From assembly GCA_934525675.1 (NCBI GenBank), contig CAKSZH010000006.1, forward strand, positions 60,551 through 124,550: a DNA stretch of 64,000 nucleotides. Direction: 5' to 3'. This document shows positions 33,805 through 43,435 of this stretch, in pieces. Made by a program: the position numbers and the translations under genes. Under the pieces are notes generated by a model. That model saw only the letters and a list, made by a program, of their open reading frames with translations. It ran no database searches and had not been told where the DNA came from. This stretch comes from an uncultured Eubacteriales bacterium. GTDB taxonomy: Bacteria > Bacillota > Clostridia > Oscillospirales > CAG-272. Positions within the stretch are counted from its first letter, which is position 1. Each line of letters begins with the position of its first letter.

Positions 33805-35193
33805 TCAGACGGACGGCGTTTTTCCATAATAGCAAAGGCTCAGCACCGTGATGTCGTCAAACTGCGGCGCCTCCCCCACAAACGCCTCCACATCGGCTCT
33901 GACCGCAGAGAGCAGCGCTTCCGGCGCACAGTCCCGGTTGGCATTGAGGGCAGCGGCAAGCCGCTCCTCGCCGTAAAGCTGCTGTTCCGCATTTGTCGCC
34001 TCGGTCACGCCGTCGGTATACAGAAACAGTGCGTCTCCGGGCGCCATATCCAGACTGCAGGAACGGTAATGCGTTTCCTCCAGCCCCGCCAGCACAAGAC
34101 CGCGGCGGGTGCGCAGGTAGTCATATCCTCCGCCTGCTCGCCGCAGAAGCGGCGGGTTGTGCCCGGCGTTGACATAGGTAAGGTGCCCCGTGGACAGCTC
34201 CAGCACGCCCATCCAGGCGGTGACGAACATGCCCTCGTCGTTTGTCTCGCACAAAAGGCGGTTCACCTCCGTAAAAACGACATCCGGCGGCGTGCCGTGC
34301 TGTGCGTGATCCTTGATGAGCGTTTTGGCAATGACCATGAACAGCGCCGCCGGAACGCCCTTTCCGGAGACGTCCGCCACCACGACCGCCAGATGATCTT
34401 CATCCACTAAGAAGAAGTCGTAAAAATCACCGCCTACCTCCTTGGCAGGGTTCATGATGGCGTAAATATCAAATTCCTTCTGCTCCGGGAAGGCGGGAAA
34501 AATGCGCGGGAGCATGGAGGTCTGGATGTGGGTCGCCACGCTCAGTTCGGAGGCGATCTGTTGTTTTTCCGAGCTGTCCCGGATCTGGCGCTCGAGCAGC
34601 TTGCGGGTGCGGTCCGCCAGCGTGGAGCAGATGATGGTCACTCCGCCGAGGATCAGCGAGCGGGGAAGAATGTAGAACAGGACGACGCGGCGGATGGTAT
34701 CGCCCGTGACCACCCGCACCCCGTCGGACTCCAGCGCCTTGAGCAGATTGCTGTCCCATTCGCCGAAATAGGTACCGATCAGAAGAGAGATTGCCATACA
34801 TACCACGGAAACCGCCCAGAGTCCGTAGGAAAAGCGCTTGGAGTAGTAATGACATCCAAGCACCACCGGCACCGCCCATGCCAGAACGGCGTGGCTCGGG
34901 AGCGCAGCGGACAGGAGCGTGATGCCGAGAATACAGCATAAGAGAATGTACAGTTTGAGGCGCGGAGAATTCTGATCGACCAGCCGCAACAGAAGCGTGG
35001 GCAGGAGCAGAAGCGTGATCCCTCCGATCCCGGCAACCGCCATAATGGCTTTCGGGACAATAAACACTCCGAGCGCATTCAGTATCCAGATCGCGGCAAC
35101 CACTGCCGCCAGCACGCGCATACAGCGCGCGGCATAAATGTTTGCCTGCTTTTCGTTTTCCGCAAAGGCGGCGGAGTAATCCGCTTCGTTCAT
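33805..35193 (-). CDS. Membrane PP2C/SpoIIE-type serine phosphatase (RsbU-like)
   Basis: A 462-residue protein. The N-terminal half (about 25-200) has six or so membrane segments, a short helical linker (about 200-235) follows, then a SpoIIE/PP2C domain (about 240-460). Metal and catalytic motifs are present: GGDFYDFF, ADVSGKGVPAALFM, NAGHNPPLL, YTDGVTEA and DDITVLSL. Such phosphatases dephosphorylate anti-anti-sigma factors. No anti-sigma or STAS gene is adjacent, so its target lies elsewhere. It lies between two glycan loci but has its own consensus-like promoter. Confidence 0.9.
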   Translation of the reverse strand: MNEADYSAAFAENEKQANIYAARCMRVLAAVVAAIWILNALGVFIVPKAIMAVAGIGGITLLLLPTLLLRLVDQNSPRLKLYILLCCILGITLLSAALPSHAVLAWAVPVVLGCHYYSKRFSYGLWAVSVVCMAISLLIGTYFGEWDSNLLKALESDGVRVVTGDTIRRVVLFYILPRSLILGGVTIICSTLADRTRKLLERQIRDSSEKQQIASELSVATHIQTSMLPRIFPAFPEQKEFDIYAIMNPAKEVGGDFYDFFLVDEDHLAVVVADVSGKGVPAALFMVIAKTLIKDHAQHGTPPDVVFTEVNRLLCETNDEGMFVTAWMGVLELSTGHLTYVNAGHNPPLLRRAGGGYDYLRTRRGLVLAGLEETHYRSCSLDMAPGDALFLYTDGVTEATNAEQQLYGEERLAAALNANRDCAPEALLSAVRADVEAFVGEAPQFDDITVLSLCYYGKTPSV

Positions 35194-35264
35194 ACAATCA
35201 CCGTCCGTTCTGTTTTCTCGCGCCCGCAGTCATCGCGCGGCAACGAGGATACAAATCTGTTCAT

Positions 35265-35293
35265 ATTGTACCTGTTCCGACGGAAAATGTCAA
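35265..35293 (-). promoter_or_regulatory. Promoter of the PP2C phosphatase gene
   Basis: Minus-strand TTGACA (35288-35293), 17 bp, TACAAT (35265-35270). Confidence 0.8.
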
Positions 35294-35388
35294 CAGTCCG
35301 GGCGAATTCCCCCTTGCGGAGGAGCGATCCGGGAGGGAAGAGCATGGTACGCCGCCGCACGCTCTCCCCCTTCGGGGCGACATACCAA

Positions 35389-35425
35389 AGCTCCCCCGCC
35401 CGCGCAAAGCGCGGGCGGGGGAGCT
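35389..35425 (-). terminator. Terminator of the GxGYxYP operon
   Basis: AGCTCCCCCGCCCGCGC and its complement around a 3-nt loop, 4 bp after the stop codon of the last operon gene on the minus strand. Confidence 0.85.
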
Positions 35426-35429
35426 GTCT

Positions 35430-37046
35430 TTATCGGATCACATCGGTATGCGGAACATTTTCCGTAATCAGGCGGATGAAATCGTCCGCCGTGACCACGA
35501 CCACGTCGTCGTCAAGCAGTTCCACCAGCTTCACAACGTCCTGGTAGCTCATCGACCAGGGATGCAGGTTGATCGCCGTATACCCCTCGATGGTCGTCGG
35601 ATCCTTTGCGTAACCGTTGATCCGCTCCGCCATCGCCTCGACGTTCGCATCCCACAGCGTCTCGCGGATCGCCACGAACGGCTTGTCCTCCGACCAGAAG
35701 ACCGAGCCGTTGCCCGCAACGTACTTGTCGCCGTAACAATAGATCGCGCCCTTCAGTTCGGGGATCTTCGCGTAAGCCTCGACCACCTTTTTGCTGTATC
35801 CGGAGTCCAGAATCTGTACCACGGAAAGGTCGGTCTTCCGCAGGTACGCGCTCAGCCCGCTTGTAAAGCCCTTCAGGTCGGGGTAGATCTGAGGATACAT
35901 GTATCCCTGCCCGGACACCGAGCAGACAAAATAATCCTTTGCCCCCGCGTTTCGCTTGAGGTATGCAAGGATATTGGGACCGAGGTCCGCAAGCGACGGC
36001 TGAACGCTGAAGCCCATCGGGAAATCCCCGCGCTCTGCGGCAAAGTACTTTTCGCCGAACGGGAAGGAATTGTACCAGGTCTGCACATTGTCGCCGTCGC
36101 TCATCATGATGCAGACATAATGCTTGCCCGCCTCGGCGGTAACACCCGTCGTTTTTGCCTTCTGCGTGAAATCCACGTCGCCGAACGCGCCGCGGCAGGC
36201 AAACACCGACATATTGAAGCTGTGGTCACTCGGAATGGTGAACTGTCCGTACTGGGAGGAGACCGTCACATGCTCCGCTTCCTCGTTGGGGCCCCAGCCG
36301 AACACGGGGGAATTCTCCTTCACCCATGCATGAACCGTTCCGCGGAACATCATATCCGCGGTTTCGCTTCCGGCGCGGTAGAAGAAGAAATAGCGGCAGG
36401 CAATGCCGTAGTCGCGCAGGCGGATATTTCCCGCGCTCTGCTGAACCAGCCCCGTGTTGTCAAGCCGGTCCTTGTATGCCTCAAAGCACTCCATCTCGGT
36501 CATCGCCGACGCGTCAGTACCGAGCACAAGCCCCCATTCCTCCGCCTTGTCGCGGATGGAAACGTCCACGGGCAGCTGATCCGTCGCGCCCGCAATGCTG
36601 CACGCGCAGTTGAGCGTCTCCGCTTTGCCTGCCCAGTCGTAGAGCACATATTTGTTGCCATAGTCGCGGATAAATCCCACGACCATTTCCCGGAGCGTGA
36701 TGTCCTCCACCGTGTACCCGTAATTTTTCACCATGTCGTCAAGCCAGATCGCATAGGCATCGTCCGAGTAGCGGTAATATTTTGCTCCCGTGCGGGCGTA
36801 AATGCCCTGAATCGCCTCGGCAAGCACGGTCTCCTCGTCGGAAAGCCGCTCCGAGCGGTTATAGACATACAGGTGCTTTTCTTTATTCATGACAAGAGGC
36901 TTGTAATAGGAAAAGTCGTCCGCGTAGCCGAAGTGCTCCGGTCCCCCGGAGGTTTCGGTTTCGCTCTCGCCGGTGTTTCCCCCGCAGGCGACAAGCGTCA
37001 GAAGCAGGAGCAAGACCGCAAGACCGACAGAAAGGATTTTTTTCAT
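35430..37046 (-). CDS. GxGYxYP-domain lipoprotein A (putative glycoside hydrolase)
   Basis: 538 residues; GGAGAAAGCAT precedes the ATG at 37046. The signal peptide ends in LVAC with lipid-anchored C21. The family-naming motif is intact as SGQGYMYP (378-385). SDGDN (316-320), SQYGQF (264-269) and NLHPWS (493-498) are shared with the two paralogs here, so their Asp and His residues are active-site candidates. GxGYxYP proteins are called putative glycoside hydrolases because they occur in polysaccharide loci; their activity is not settled to my knowledge. Last gene of the operon, 50 bp after paralog B. Confidence 0.88.
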   Translation of the reverse strand: MKKILSVGLAVLLLLLTLVACGGNTGESETETSGGPEHFGYADDFSYYKPLVMNKEKHLYVYNRSERLSDEETVLAEAIQGIYARTGAKYYRYSDDAYAIWLDDMVKNYGYTVEDITLREMVVGFIRDYGNKYVLYDWAGKAETLNCACSIAGATDQLPVDVSIRDKAEEWGLVLGTDASAMTEMECFEAYKDRLDNTGLVQQSAGNIRLRDYGIACRYFFFYRAGSETADMMFRGTVHAWVKENSPVFGWGPNEEAEHVTVSSQYGQFTIPSDHSFNMSVFACRGAFGDVDFTQKAKTTGVTAEAGKHYVCIMMSDGDNVQTWYNSFPFGEKYFAAERGDFPMGFSVQPSLADLGPNILAYLKRNAGAKDYFVCSVSGQGYMYPQIYPDLKGFTSGLSAYLRKTDLSVVQILDSGYSKKVVEAYAKIPELKGAIYCYGDKYVAGNGSVFWSEDKPFVAIRETLWDANVEAMAERINGYAKDPTTIEGYTAINLHPWSMSYQDVVKLVELLDDDVVVVTADDFIRLITENVPHTDVIR

Positions 37047-37096
37047 ATGCTTTCTCCAAAATGCCCCGGGGCGGTCATCGCTCCGGGGCAACCGTT

Positions 37097-40078
37097 TTAT
37101 TCCGCTATGGTATTGAAGTTGTGCAGCTTGCACGCCTCACCGACGCCGTTGTTGCGTCCGCCGTCGCGTGCCTCAAATACGACCGTGACCTCCTTGCCGG
37201 AGAAGTCGATGTCGGGGTAAAGCTCCGTGAGATTGATCGTCACGTTTGTGTTGCCCTTGTTCTCTCTTGCGCTCTGCCAGTCGTAGAGCACGATGTACTC
37301 GCCGTCCACGTACAGAGAAATCTTGATGTACGCGCCGGTGTCGTTGTCGCTCGTGACGCGGAAGCCGAGAGAGATCCGGTCGCTCTCGGGGAGGACGTAA
37401 TTCTTCGCCATCCACATATTCGTGTTGCCGTTGCGTTTTTCGTCACCGCCGCCGTCGGAGCAGTCGATCTGAATGGAGCCGGTCGGGGCGAGGTTTTCGC
37501 GGTCAAGGGTGTCCCACCAGTAATACTGGCTGGTCTTGTATTGCTCGCCGAGCATCCAGTCCTCGGTCGAAGCCTCGAATTCGTTGCGGAACTGATCCAC
37601 AAGCGACTGGTCAATCGCGGGGTCCAGTGTACGGTCCCTGAAAGTGACCTGGTCAAGCCGGATGCCGGCTCCGCCGCTCTTCACCTCGATTTCCAGCGTG
37701 CAGGTCTTGCCGCGGTAATCCGGGAAGTACTGTTTTATCGGGAAGGCGAAGCACTGCCAGCCGTCTCCGTTGACGATCTGGGTCTCGGTGCCGGATACGC
37801 CGCGGAGCGTCACGTTCTTCATGACGGTCTTGCGGACGCCGTCCACCGTCATAATCACGTCAAAGGTCGCGGTGGAGGAAGGATTCTCCGCATCGGCGCG
37901 GGCGTTGAAGCTGAGCCAGTAATCGGCAATGTCCGGAAGGACGAACTGCTTTTTCTCTGCCGTGGTTCCGGCGGCGATGGAGATGTTGCCCTTGTACATG
38001 GCGCCGACATTGGACGCGCCACGGTCGGAGCTGTTGTAGGTCACGCCGCTGCCCGTCCAGTCCTCCTGCCACAGAAGGAAGTCGTTGAAGAGCGGGTCCA
38101 CGGGGATCAGCGAGGGGTTATTGCGCAGGTAATCCTCGGAAATGCTGATGCCGTTCTTTTCGGGAACCCGGAAGGAGGTCGTGTTCGACTTGTCCGTCAC
38201 GTTTTCCGTCATCATGGCAACAAGACGGTCCACGCTGACCACCTCAACGTTGTCGTTCAGCATGCCCACGATGGTGCGGATATCCGAGTAGGAATGGCTC
38301 CAGGGGTGTACGTTGATGACGGAATATGCGTCAATGGTGGTGATATCGGTGGAATAGGTGTTGATACGCGCCGCAATGTAAGCGGGCGTTGTTTCCCAGA
38401 GGCTGTCGCGGGGTTGAATGAACGGCTTGCCGTTCACCCACATGACACCGCCGGGGTTTGCGCCGAAGTACTTGGAGCCGTCGTAAACGATACCGCCCCT
38501 GACGCTCTCGCATCCCGCGTATCCGGCAAGGACGCCCACAAGGTTGCCCTGGCTGTTGCCGCCGATTACGGTTGCAACCGAGAGTCCCGCCTTCTTCATG
38601 TAGAGGTCCAGCTTGCTGCAGAAGTCGGCAAAGTATTCGCCGTTCTTTTCCGCCGCAAAGTTTCCGGCGTTGATGTACCCCTGACCCGATACGGGGGCGC
38701 AGAAGTAATCATAGGCATTCGCCTGCGTGCCGTAAACGTTGGACAGCACCAGCGGCATGAGATCCGCAAGCGACGGCGTGATCGACCAGGTAACGGGGAA
38801 GGTGTCGTTCTCGCGTCCCGCGGCGTTCATGTAGTTGGTGGCAAAGGCGGCGGTGTTCTGCCAGTAGGTGGCGTTGTCACCGTCGGAGACCACGAACGCG
38901 ACGTAATGCTTGCCGTTTTCCGCGGGCTTGTCCGTGTCGCGGTTGGGCTGGGTGAAGGACTGCCCCGCAAACGCGCTTGCCGCGTGGAAGGTCAGGTTGC
39001 AGGTGTAGTCGGTCGGGATGATGAACTGCCCGTACTGGGAGAAGAACGCGACGTCGCGGTCCTCGGAGTAGGTGTAGCCGAAGATGGGGCAGTTGGGGTC
39101 AAGGAAGCTGTGCAGCGTCTTCTTGAAGCCGTTTCCGATGATCGAGGTGTCGTCATAGTAGATGTGGAAGAACTTGTTGCAGATGCCGTAGTCCTTGATG
39201 AACTTGTTGGTTCCGTCGGGGGAGGTGTAGTTCTGGTGAACCAGCCCCTTGGGGGAAAGCTCGCTCATGACGTTGTTGAAGAGCCACTTATAGGTGAGCG
39301 CGGCGCTGTTGACATTGAACTTTTCCACAAGTCCCAGCGCCTTGTAGGTCTCCACGTCGTTTTCCGAGACGGGGAGGAAGCCGGTGATGCCCGCAAGGGT
39401 CGCCGCGATGTTGACGGACGCGTCACCCTCCTTGTAGACGATGTAGCCGGGCGTTTTGTACCCCTCGCCCGATTTCTCGGTGTAGGCGGTCACGCCGACG
39501 ACGTTGTTGTAATTCTCCAGCGGAATGGCGGAACCCCAGGTGCCGTCCGCCACATTTGCGCTCCACGCGTCAATGTACATCTGCACGGCGGCTTCCAGGG
39601 AAATGGCTTCGTAGGTCACGCCGTATTTCTCCTTCGCCATCTCCAGATAGTACATATCCACGTTGGTGCCGTTGGTCATATAGTGGCTGTCCACATAAAA
39701 GGTGATGTTCTTTCTTGCGAAAAGCCCCTGCAGAGCCTGGCAGAGGAAGAGCTGGTCACCGTCGTAGTTGTAGCCGTCGGCGGTGCTGTTGAGCAGGTAG
39801 ACCTTCTTGTCTGCGGAAAATTCGGTGTTTCCGAAATACGAGAACGTGTCCGGCGTGACGGGCATGGCGGCGCCGCACTTGTCGCACTTGCCGTCGCCGT
39901 CCGCGTCCACATGGGCGGTGCAGGACCCGGTCTGCCCCCCCGTTTCGGTTTCGGTCTTTTTCTCCGTCCCGCTCTCGCCGGGTCCCGTAACATTCCCGCA
40001 GGAGCCGAGCGTAAAGGTCAGGGCGAGGATCAGGCACAGAAGCGCTGTCAGGATGCCTGTCCGTTTCTGTTTTTTCAT
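37097..40078 (-). CDS. GxGYxYP-domain lipoprotein B with C-terminal beta-sandwich domains
   Basis: 993 residues; AAAGGAAGGAGAATCCC precedes the ATG. The lipoprotein signal ends in LGSC (C27). Residues 53-69 hold a small CxxH...DADGDGKCDKCG motif, common in clostridial surface proteins and able to bind a metal. The GxGYxYP domain (about 75-640) has SDGDN (398-402), SQYGQF (347-352) and NVHPWS, but its naming motif has drifted to SGQGYINA. Residues beyond 640 form two beta-rich, carbohydrate-binding-like modules (WLSFNARADAENPSSTATFD... and the final GKEVTVVFEARDGG). Probably a surface glycan-binding and processing protein. Confidence 0.87.
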   Translation of the reverse strand: MKKQKRTGILTALLCLILALTFTLGSCGNVTGPGESGTEKKTETETGGQTGSCTAHVDADGDGKCDKCGAAMPVTPDTFSYFGNTEFSADKKVYLLNSTADGYNYDGDQLFLCQALQGLFARKNITFYVDSHYMTNGTNVDMYYLEMAKEKYGVTYEAISLEAAVQMYIDAWSANVADGTWGSAIPLENYNNVVGVTAYTEKSGEGYKTPGYIVYKEGDASVNIAATLAGITGFLPVSENDVETYKALGLVEKFNVNSAALTYKWLFNNVMSELSPKGLVHQNYTSPDGTNKFIKDYGICNKFFHIYYDDTSIIGNGFKKTLHSFLDPNCPIFGYTYSEDRDVAFFSQYGQFIIPTDYTCNLTFHAASAFAGQSFTQPNRDTDKPAENGKHYVAFVVSDGDNATYWQNTAAFATNYMNAAGRENDTFPVTWSITPSLADLMPLVLSNVYGTQANAYDYFCAPVSGQGYINAGNFAAEKNGEYFADFCSKLDLYMKKAGLSVATVIGGNSQGNLVGVLAGYAGCESVRGGIVYDGSKYFGANPGGVMWVNGKPFIQPRDSLWETTPAYIAARINTYSTDITTIDAYSVINVHPWSHSYSDIRTIVGMLNDNVEVVSVDRLVAMMTENVTDKSNTTSFRVPEKNGISISEDYLRNNPSLIPVDPLFNDFLLWQEDWTGSGVTYNSSDRGASNVGAMYKGNISIAAGTTAEKKQFVLPDIADYWLSFNARADAENPSSTATFDVIMTVDGVRKTVMKNVTLRGVSGTETQIVNGDGWQCFAFPIKQYFPDYRGKTCTLEIEVKSGGAGIRLDQVTFRDRTLDPAIDQSLVDQFRNEFEASTEDWMLGEQYKTSQYYWWDTLDRENLAPTGSIQIDCSDGGGDEKRNGNTNMWMAKNYVLPESDRISLGFRVTSDNDTGAYIKISLYVDGEYIVLYDWQSARENKGNTNVTINLTELYPDIDFSGKEVTVVFEARDGGRNNGVGEACKLHNFNTIAE

Positions 40079-40107
40079 GGGATTCTCCTTCCTTTGGTGG
40101 GAGGCGG

Positions 40108-41058
40108 TCACTTGAGTCCGCCCACGTTGTTTTGTTCCAGGAAATAACGCTGGAAAATCAGATACATGACGATGATCGGCAGCGTGATGAGAATCATGCC
40201 CGCCGAGCGGACATACCCGTCCGCGTAGTTGCCGAGCGCGGGATAGAACTTGTACATAATGAGCTGAAGCGTTTCGACGGTGCTGCCGCTCGACTGCATG
40301 ACCATCGGCCACAGATATTCGTTCCAGGTGCTGACAAAGGTCAGGATCACGTAGGTGATAAGCACCGGCTTGGACATCGGAACGACGATCTGAAAGATTT
40401 TGCGGAATTCGCCGCACCCGTCCATTTCGGCGCTCTCAAGCACCGACTGAGGGATGCTCATCATGTACTGCCGGATGAGGAAAATGCCGAACACATTGAC
40501 GATGCCGGGCAGGATCAGACCCCAGATGGAGTAATTGAGCCCCATATTCATGACGAGAATGTAGTTCGGGATCATCAGCACCTCGCCCGGCACCATCATG
40601 GTGCAGAGCAGAAGATTGCTGACCAGCTTTTTCCCTTTGAACCGCATCTTTGCAAGCGTATAGCCCACAATGATTGCAAGAAAGAGGCTGATCGCGGTGA
40701 ACATCACCGAATGAAAGAGCGTGTTGCCGAGCGCCCGCCAGAATCCGCTGACCCGGAGCGCCGTCAGATAGTTCTGAAACGTCCCGTTGACCGGCCAGAC
40801 ATAGAGCTTGTCGCTGTCGGGGATGAGGTCGGGGCTCTGGAGCGAATCCACCAGCTTGAGCCAGAAGGGAAACAGCTGGCAGAAGGCAATGACGGAAAGA
40901 ATCAGGACGCAGATCACCTGAAAGATGATCTCCTTCCGCTTTGCGGAGCGTTCCTTCTTTGCCTTCTTTTTGACGCGTTCCGCCCGTCCGGCAGCCGATT
41001 CCGCCGGATACGCCGGCGCGCCGGAGGGGAATGTGTTTCTGTCGTTCGCCTTATTCAA
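40108..41058 (-). CDS. Carbohydrate ABC transporter permease (MalG-type)
   Basis: Second membrane subunit of the sugar importer. I chose a TTG start at 41058: GGAGGTG is 9 nt upstream, and the codon overlaps the end of the upstream permease by 8 nt. This gives 316 residues. Six membrane segments and the EAA loop (ESAEMDGCGEFRKIFQIVVPMSKP), which contacts the ATPase, are clear. The end FLEQNNVGGLK is typical of the MalG class. No ATPase is encoded in this operon, so a shared MsiK-type ATPase probably serves it. Confidence 0.92.
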   Translation of the reverse strand: MNKANDRNTFPSGAPAYPAESAAGRAERVKKKAKKERSAKRKEIIFQVICVLILSVIAFCQLFPFWLKLVDSLQSPDLIPDSDKLYVWPVNGTFQNYLTALRVSGFWRALGNTLFHSVMFTAISLFLAIIVGYTLAKMRFKGKKLVSNLLLCTMMVPGEVLMIPNYILVMNMGLNYSIWGLILPGIVNVFGIFLIRQYMMSIPQSVLESAEMDGCGEFRKIFQIVVPMSKPVLITYVILTFVSTWNEYLWPMVMQSSGSTVETLQLIMYKFYPALGNYADGYVRSAGMILITLPIIVMYLIFQRYFLEQNNVGGLK

Positions 41059-41992
41059 AAGAATCCACCTCCGATCCGGAAAGCTTCCGCTGAGCCAGCG
41101 TAAACACAAGAATAATCAGGAAAAGAATCGTCGCATACGCGCAGGACCGCCCGAACATACCGTCCTCAAAGGCGGTGTTGTAAATATACAGCATGGAAGA
41201 GTTGGTGCCGTAGCCGCCCTTCGTGATGAGCTGCATGGGTCCGAGGATCTTGAACCCGTCGATGATCGAAAGCAGAAGGTTCAGGATCAGCGCGTTCTTC
41301 ATAAGCGGCAGAGTCACATGGAAAAAGATCTTCGTGTGACTGTCGGTATCGAGCAGAGCCGCTTCCTTGTAGGTGTTCGGAATGGCGATGATCGAGGAAT
41401 AGTAGATCAGCATCTTGGTGCAGAAGCCGAAGAAAAAGGGCATGATCATGAGCGAAAGGAGGGCAAACTGCTCGTCGGTCAGCCATTGGATCGGCTCGTG
41501 CCCGAACGCCATGATCAGTTTGTTTGCAAGGCTGTTGCTGCCCGAATCGAACACCAGCTTGGTGACGTCGGAGCCGACGACACCGGAGACCAGCGACGGC
41601 CAGAACAGAAGGGCGAGGAAGAAGCGTTTCCCGCGCTTGAGAGAGTGGATCAGAAACGCACAGAGAAGCCCCATCAGATTGTTTCCGAGGGTCATGACGA
41701 GCGTCCACCGGATGGTGACGCCGAGACTGTTCCAGAACCCGGCATCGAATTTCTTCCATCCGAAAAAGAAGATGCGTTTGTAATTATCGAGCGTAAAGCT
41801 GATCGGGGCTCCGGTCGCCAGCTTGTTGAGGGAAACATTCGTAAAGCTGAAGAACAGGGCGGTAAAAAACGCAACGACGAAGAAGAGTGTCCACCAGGCA
41901 AGCGGGAAGCCCAGGAGGGAATAGGCTTTCAGTTCATTGCGGAAGCGGTTCTTCCGATGAACCTTTTTTTCCGAGAGCTCCGCTGTTCCCAT
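41051..41992 (-). CDS. Carbohydrate ABC transporter permease (MalF-type)
   Basis: First membrane subunit, 313 residues, with six membrane segments, starting after a basic leader (KKVHRKNRFRNELKAY). The EAA loop is KEAALLDTDSHTKIFFHVTLPLMKN. It starts 2 bp after the stop of the solute-binding protein gene and overlaps the next permease. Family members import oligosaccharides or glycerol-phosphate. Confidence 0.93.
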   Translation of the reverse strand: MGTAELSEKKVHRKNRFRNELKAYSLLGFPLAWWTLFFVVAFFTALFFSFTNVSLNKLATGAPISFTLDNYKRIFFFGWKKFDAGFWNSLGVTIRWTLVMTLGNNLMGLLCAFLIHSLKRGKRFFLALLFWPSLVSGVVGSDVTKLVFDSGSNSLANKLIMAFGHEPIQWLTDEQFALLSLMIMPFFFGFCTKMLIYYSSIIAIPNTYKEAALLDTDSHTKIFFHVTLPLMKNALILNLLLSIIDGFKILGPMQLITKGGYGTNSSMLYIYNTAFEDGMFGRSCAYATILFLIILVFTLAQRKLSGSEVDSFE

Positions 41993-41994
41993 CG

Positions 41995-43329
41995 TTATTC
42001 CTCCAGATCCTCAAGCTTTTCGGTCAGAGCCGCCTGAAGTGCGTAAATGTAATCTACGTCGCGGGTGCCGTTGACGAGCCCCGTGACGTATTCCGCAACG
42101 AGCTTCTCAATAGAGGGCCATGCCGCGGAGCCGGGACGCGCGACCGCGTGGGAAAGCTGATTCACAAACACGTTCCATTCGGCGGTCTTGTAGAATTCGT
42201 TGTCAAGCGCCGCCTTGGTCGTCGGCATCAGGTTCTGCACCGTGTTGTGCGCGAGCTGAACCTCGGTGTCGGTCGTCACGTACCTGATGAAGTCCGCGGC
42301 GAGCGCCTGCTTGTTGCTCTTCTTGGTGATGACAAGCGAGTACAGACCGAGCGTGGAGGAGGTGTCCCCGCCATTTTCAAACGGCATCACTTCCGCATAA
42401 CCGTAATCGATGTCGTCGCTTGCCGCATCGATGCGGGAGTAGTCGGTGAGCTTCCACGGACCCATTTCGATGAAGGCGACCTTACCGGTCTCAAACTTGC
42501 TTTCGCTGAAGGTCGTGGTCGTGTATCCGTGATCCGCAAGATATTTGATCTTCTCCGCCGCGGAAATGTTGCCGGGCGTTGCAAGCGTCATTTCGGTCAG
42601 TTCCGGGTTCATCAGCGTCGCACCGCTCCGCGCGGAATATGCGAGGTAAAACATCGAACCCATCGACTCGTTGCCGGAACCGGCAGGAATGGTCGTCAGG
42701 TAGAGTTTGTCGTTGCCGGTCAGGTTGTTCGCCCGGTTGTAGGCTTCGATCTTTTCGCCGAGCGCAATGTACTCCTCCCAGTTCTTCGGAAGGTCCGCGT
42801 CGGTGAATTCCTTGCCCGTGACTTTGGAGAGGAGTGCCTTGTTGTACACCCTCGTAAGAATGTTCGCGCTCATCGGCAGGGCATAGAGTTTGTTGCCCAG
42901 AAGATTGGGCGCCCAGAGGGAATCAATGTAGTTGTCCTTCAGGTCGGAGAGCCCCAATTCGCCGAGATCGGCGATCAGCCCGTCGTAGGCAAGCCGCTGA
43001 ACGAACACGTGATCGACATAGGCGACATCGGGGAAGTTCTTTCCCATCAGCGCCATGGTGTAGCTTGCGTAGAAATCGCTGGTGCTCTGAAACTCAACAT
43101 TGATGGTGACACCGGGGTGGTCCTTTTCATATTTTGCTTTTGCGTTGTTGATCGCCGCCTCGGTCGCGGAGGATCCGCCCGGCCACCAGACGGTGATGGA
43201 GCCGCTCAGGTCTCCCTTTTCGCCCGTGCCGTGACCGCCGCTGCCGGGAGTGGCACAGCCGGCAAGCGTGACAAGAGCCGTCAGGGCAATCGTGACAGCC
43301 AAAAACAGCGCTGTGATTCTGTGTTTCAT
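41995..43329 (-). CDS. Extracellular sugar-binding lipoprotein of an ABC importer
   Basis: 444 residues; TTGGAGGAACAAACT precedes the ATG at 43329. The signal peptide ends in LAGC (lipidated C25). The mature protein has the group-1 solute-binding layout: ITVWWPGGSS, YEKDHPGVTINVEFQ, FPDVAYVDHVFVQRLA and LYSLVITKKSNKQALAADFIRYV. It captures a carbohydrate and delivers it to the two permeases directly downstream. The aromatic residues suggest a sugar ligand; which one is unknown. Confidence 0.93.
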   Translation of the reverse strand: MKHRITALFLAVTIALTALVTLAGCATPGSGGHGTGEKGDLSGSITVWWPGGSSATEAAINNAKAKYEKDHPGVTINVEFQSTSDFYASYTMALMGKNFPDVAYVDHVFVQRLAYDGLIADLGELGLSDLKDNYIDSLWAPNLLGNKLYALPMSANILTRVYNKALLSKVTGKEFTDADLPKNWEEYIALGEKIEAYNRANNLTGNDKLYLTTIPAGSGNESMGSMFYLAYSARSGATLMNPELTEMTLATPGNISAAEKIKYLADHGYTTTTFSESKFETGKVAFIEMGPWKLTDYSRIDAASDDIDYGYAEVMPFENGGDTSSTLGLYSLVITKKSNKQALAADFIRYVTTDTEVQLAHNTVQNLMPTTKAALDNEFYKTAEWNVFVNQLSHAVARPGSAAWPSIEKLVAEYVTGLVNGTRDVDYIYALQAALTEKLEDLEE

Positions 43330-43435
43330 AGTTTGTTCCTCCAAAAAGGGTATGCTGGCAGTCGGTTTCGTCTGCCCACGGAAAAAATGCGGGCGCAGCC
43401 GCCGCCCCGGCGGCTGCGCTTGGGATACGGAATGA

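Noticed and set aside
37061..40147. A 1028-codon plus-strand open frame
   Set aside because: It runs antisense to the GxGYxYP-B gene, which has a signal peptide, motifs and ribosome binding site. The antisense product is Val/Gly/Arg-rich with no recognisable domain.
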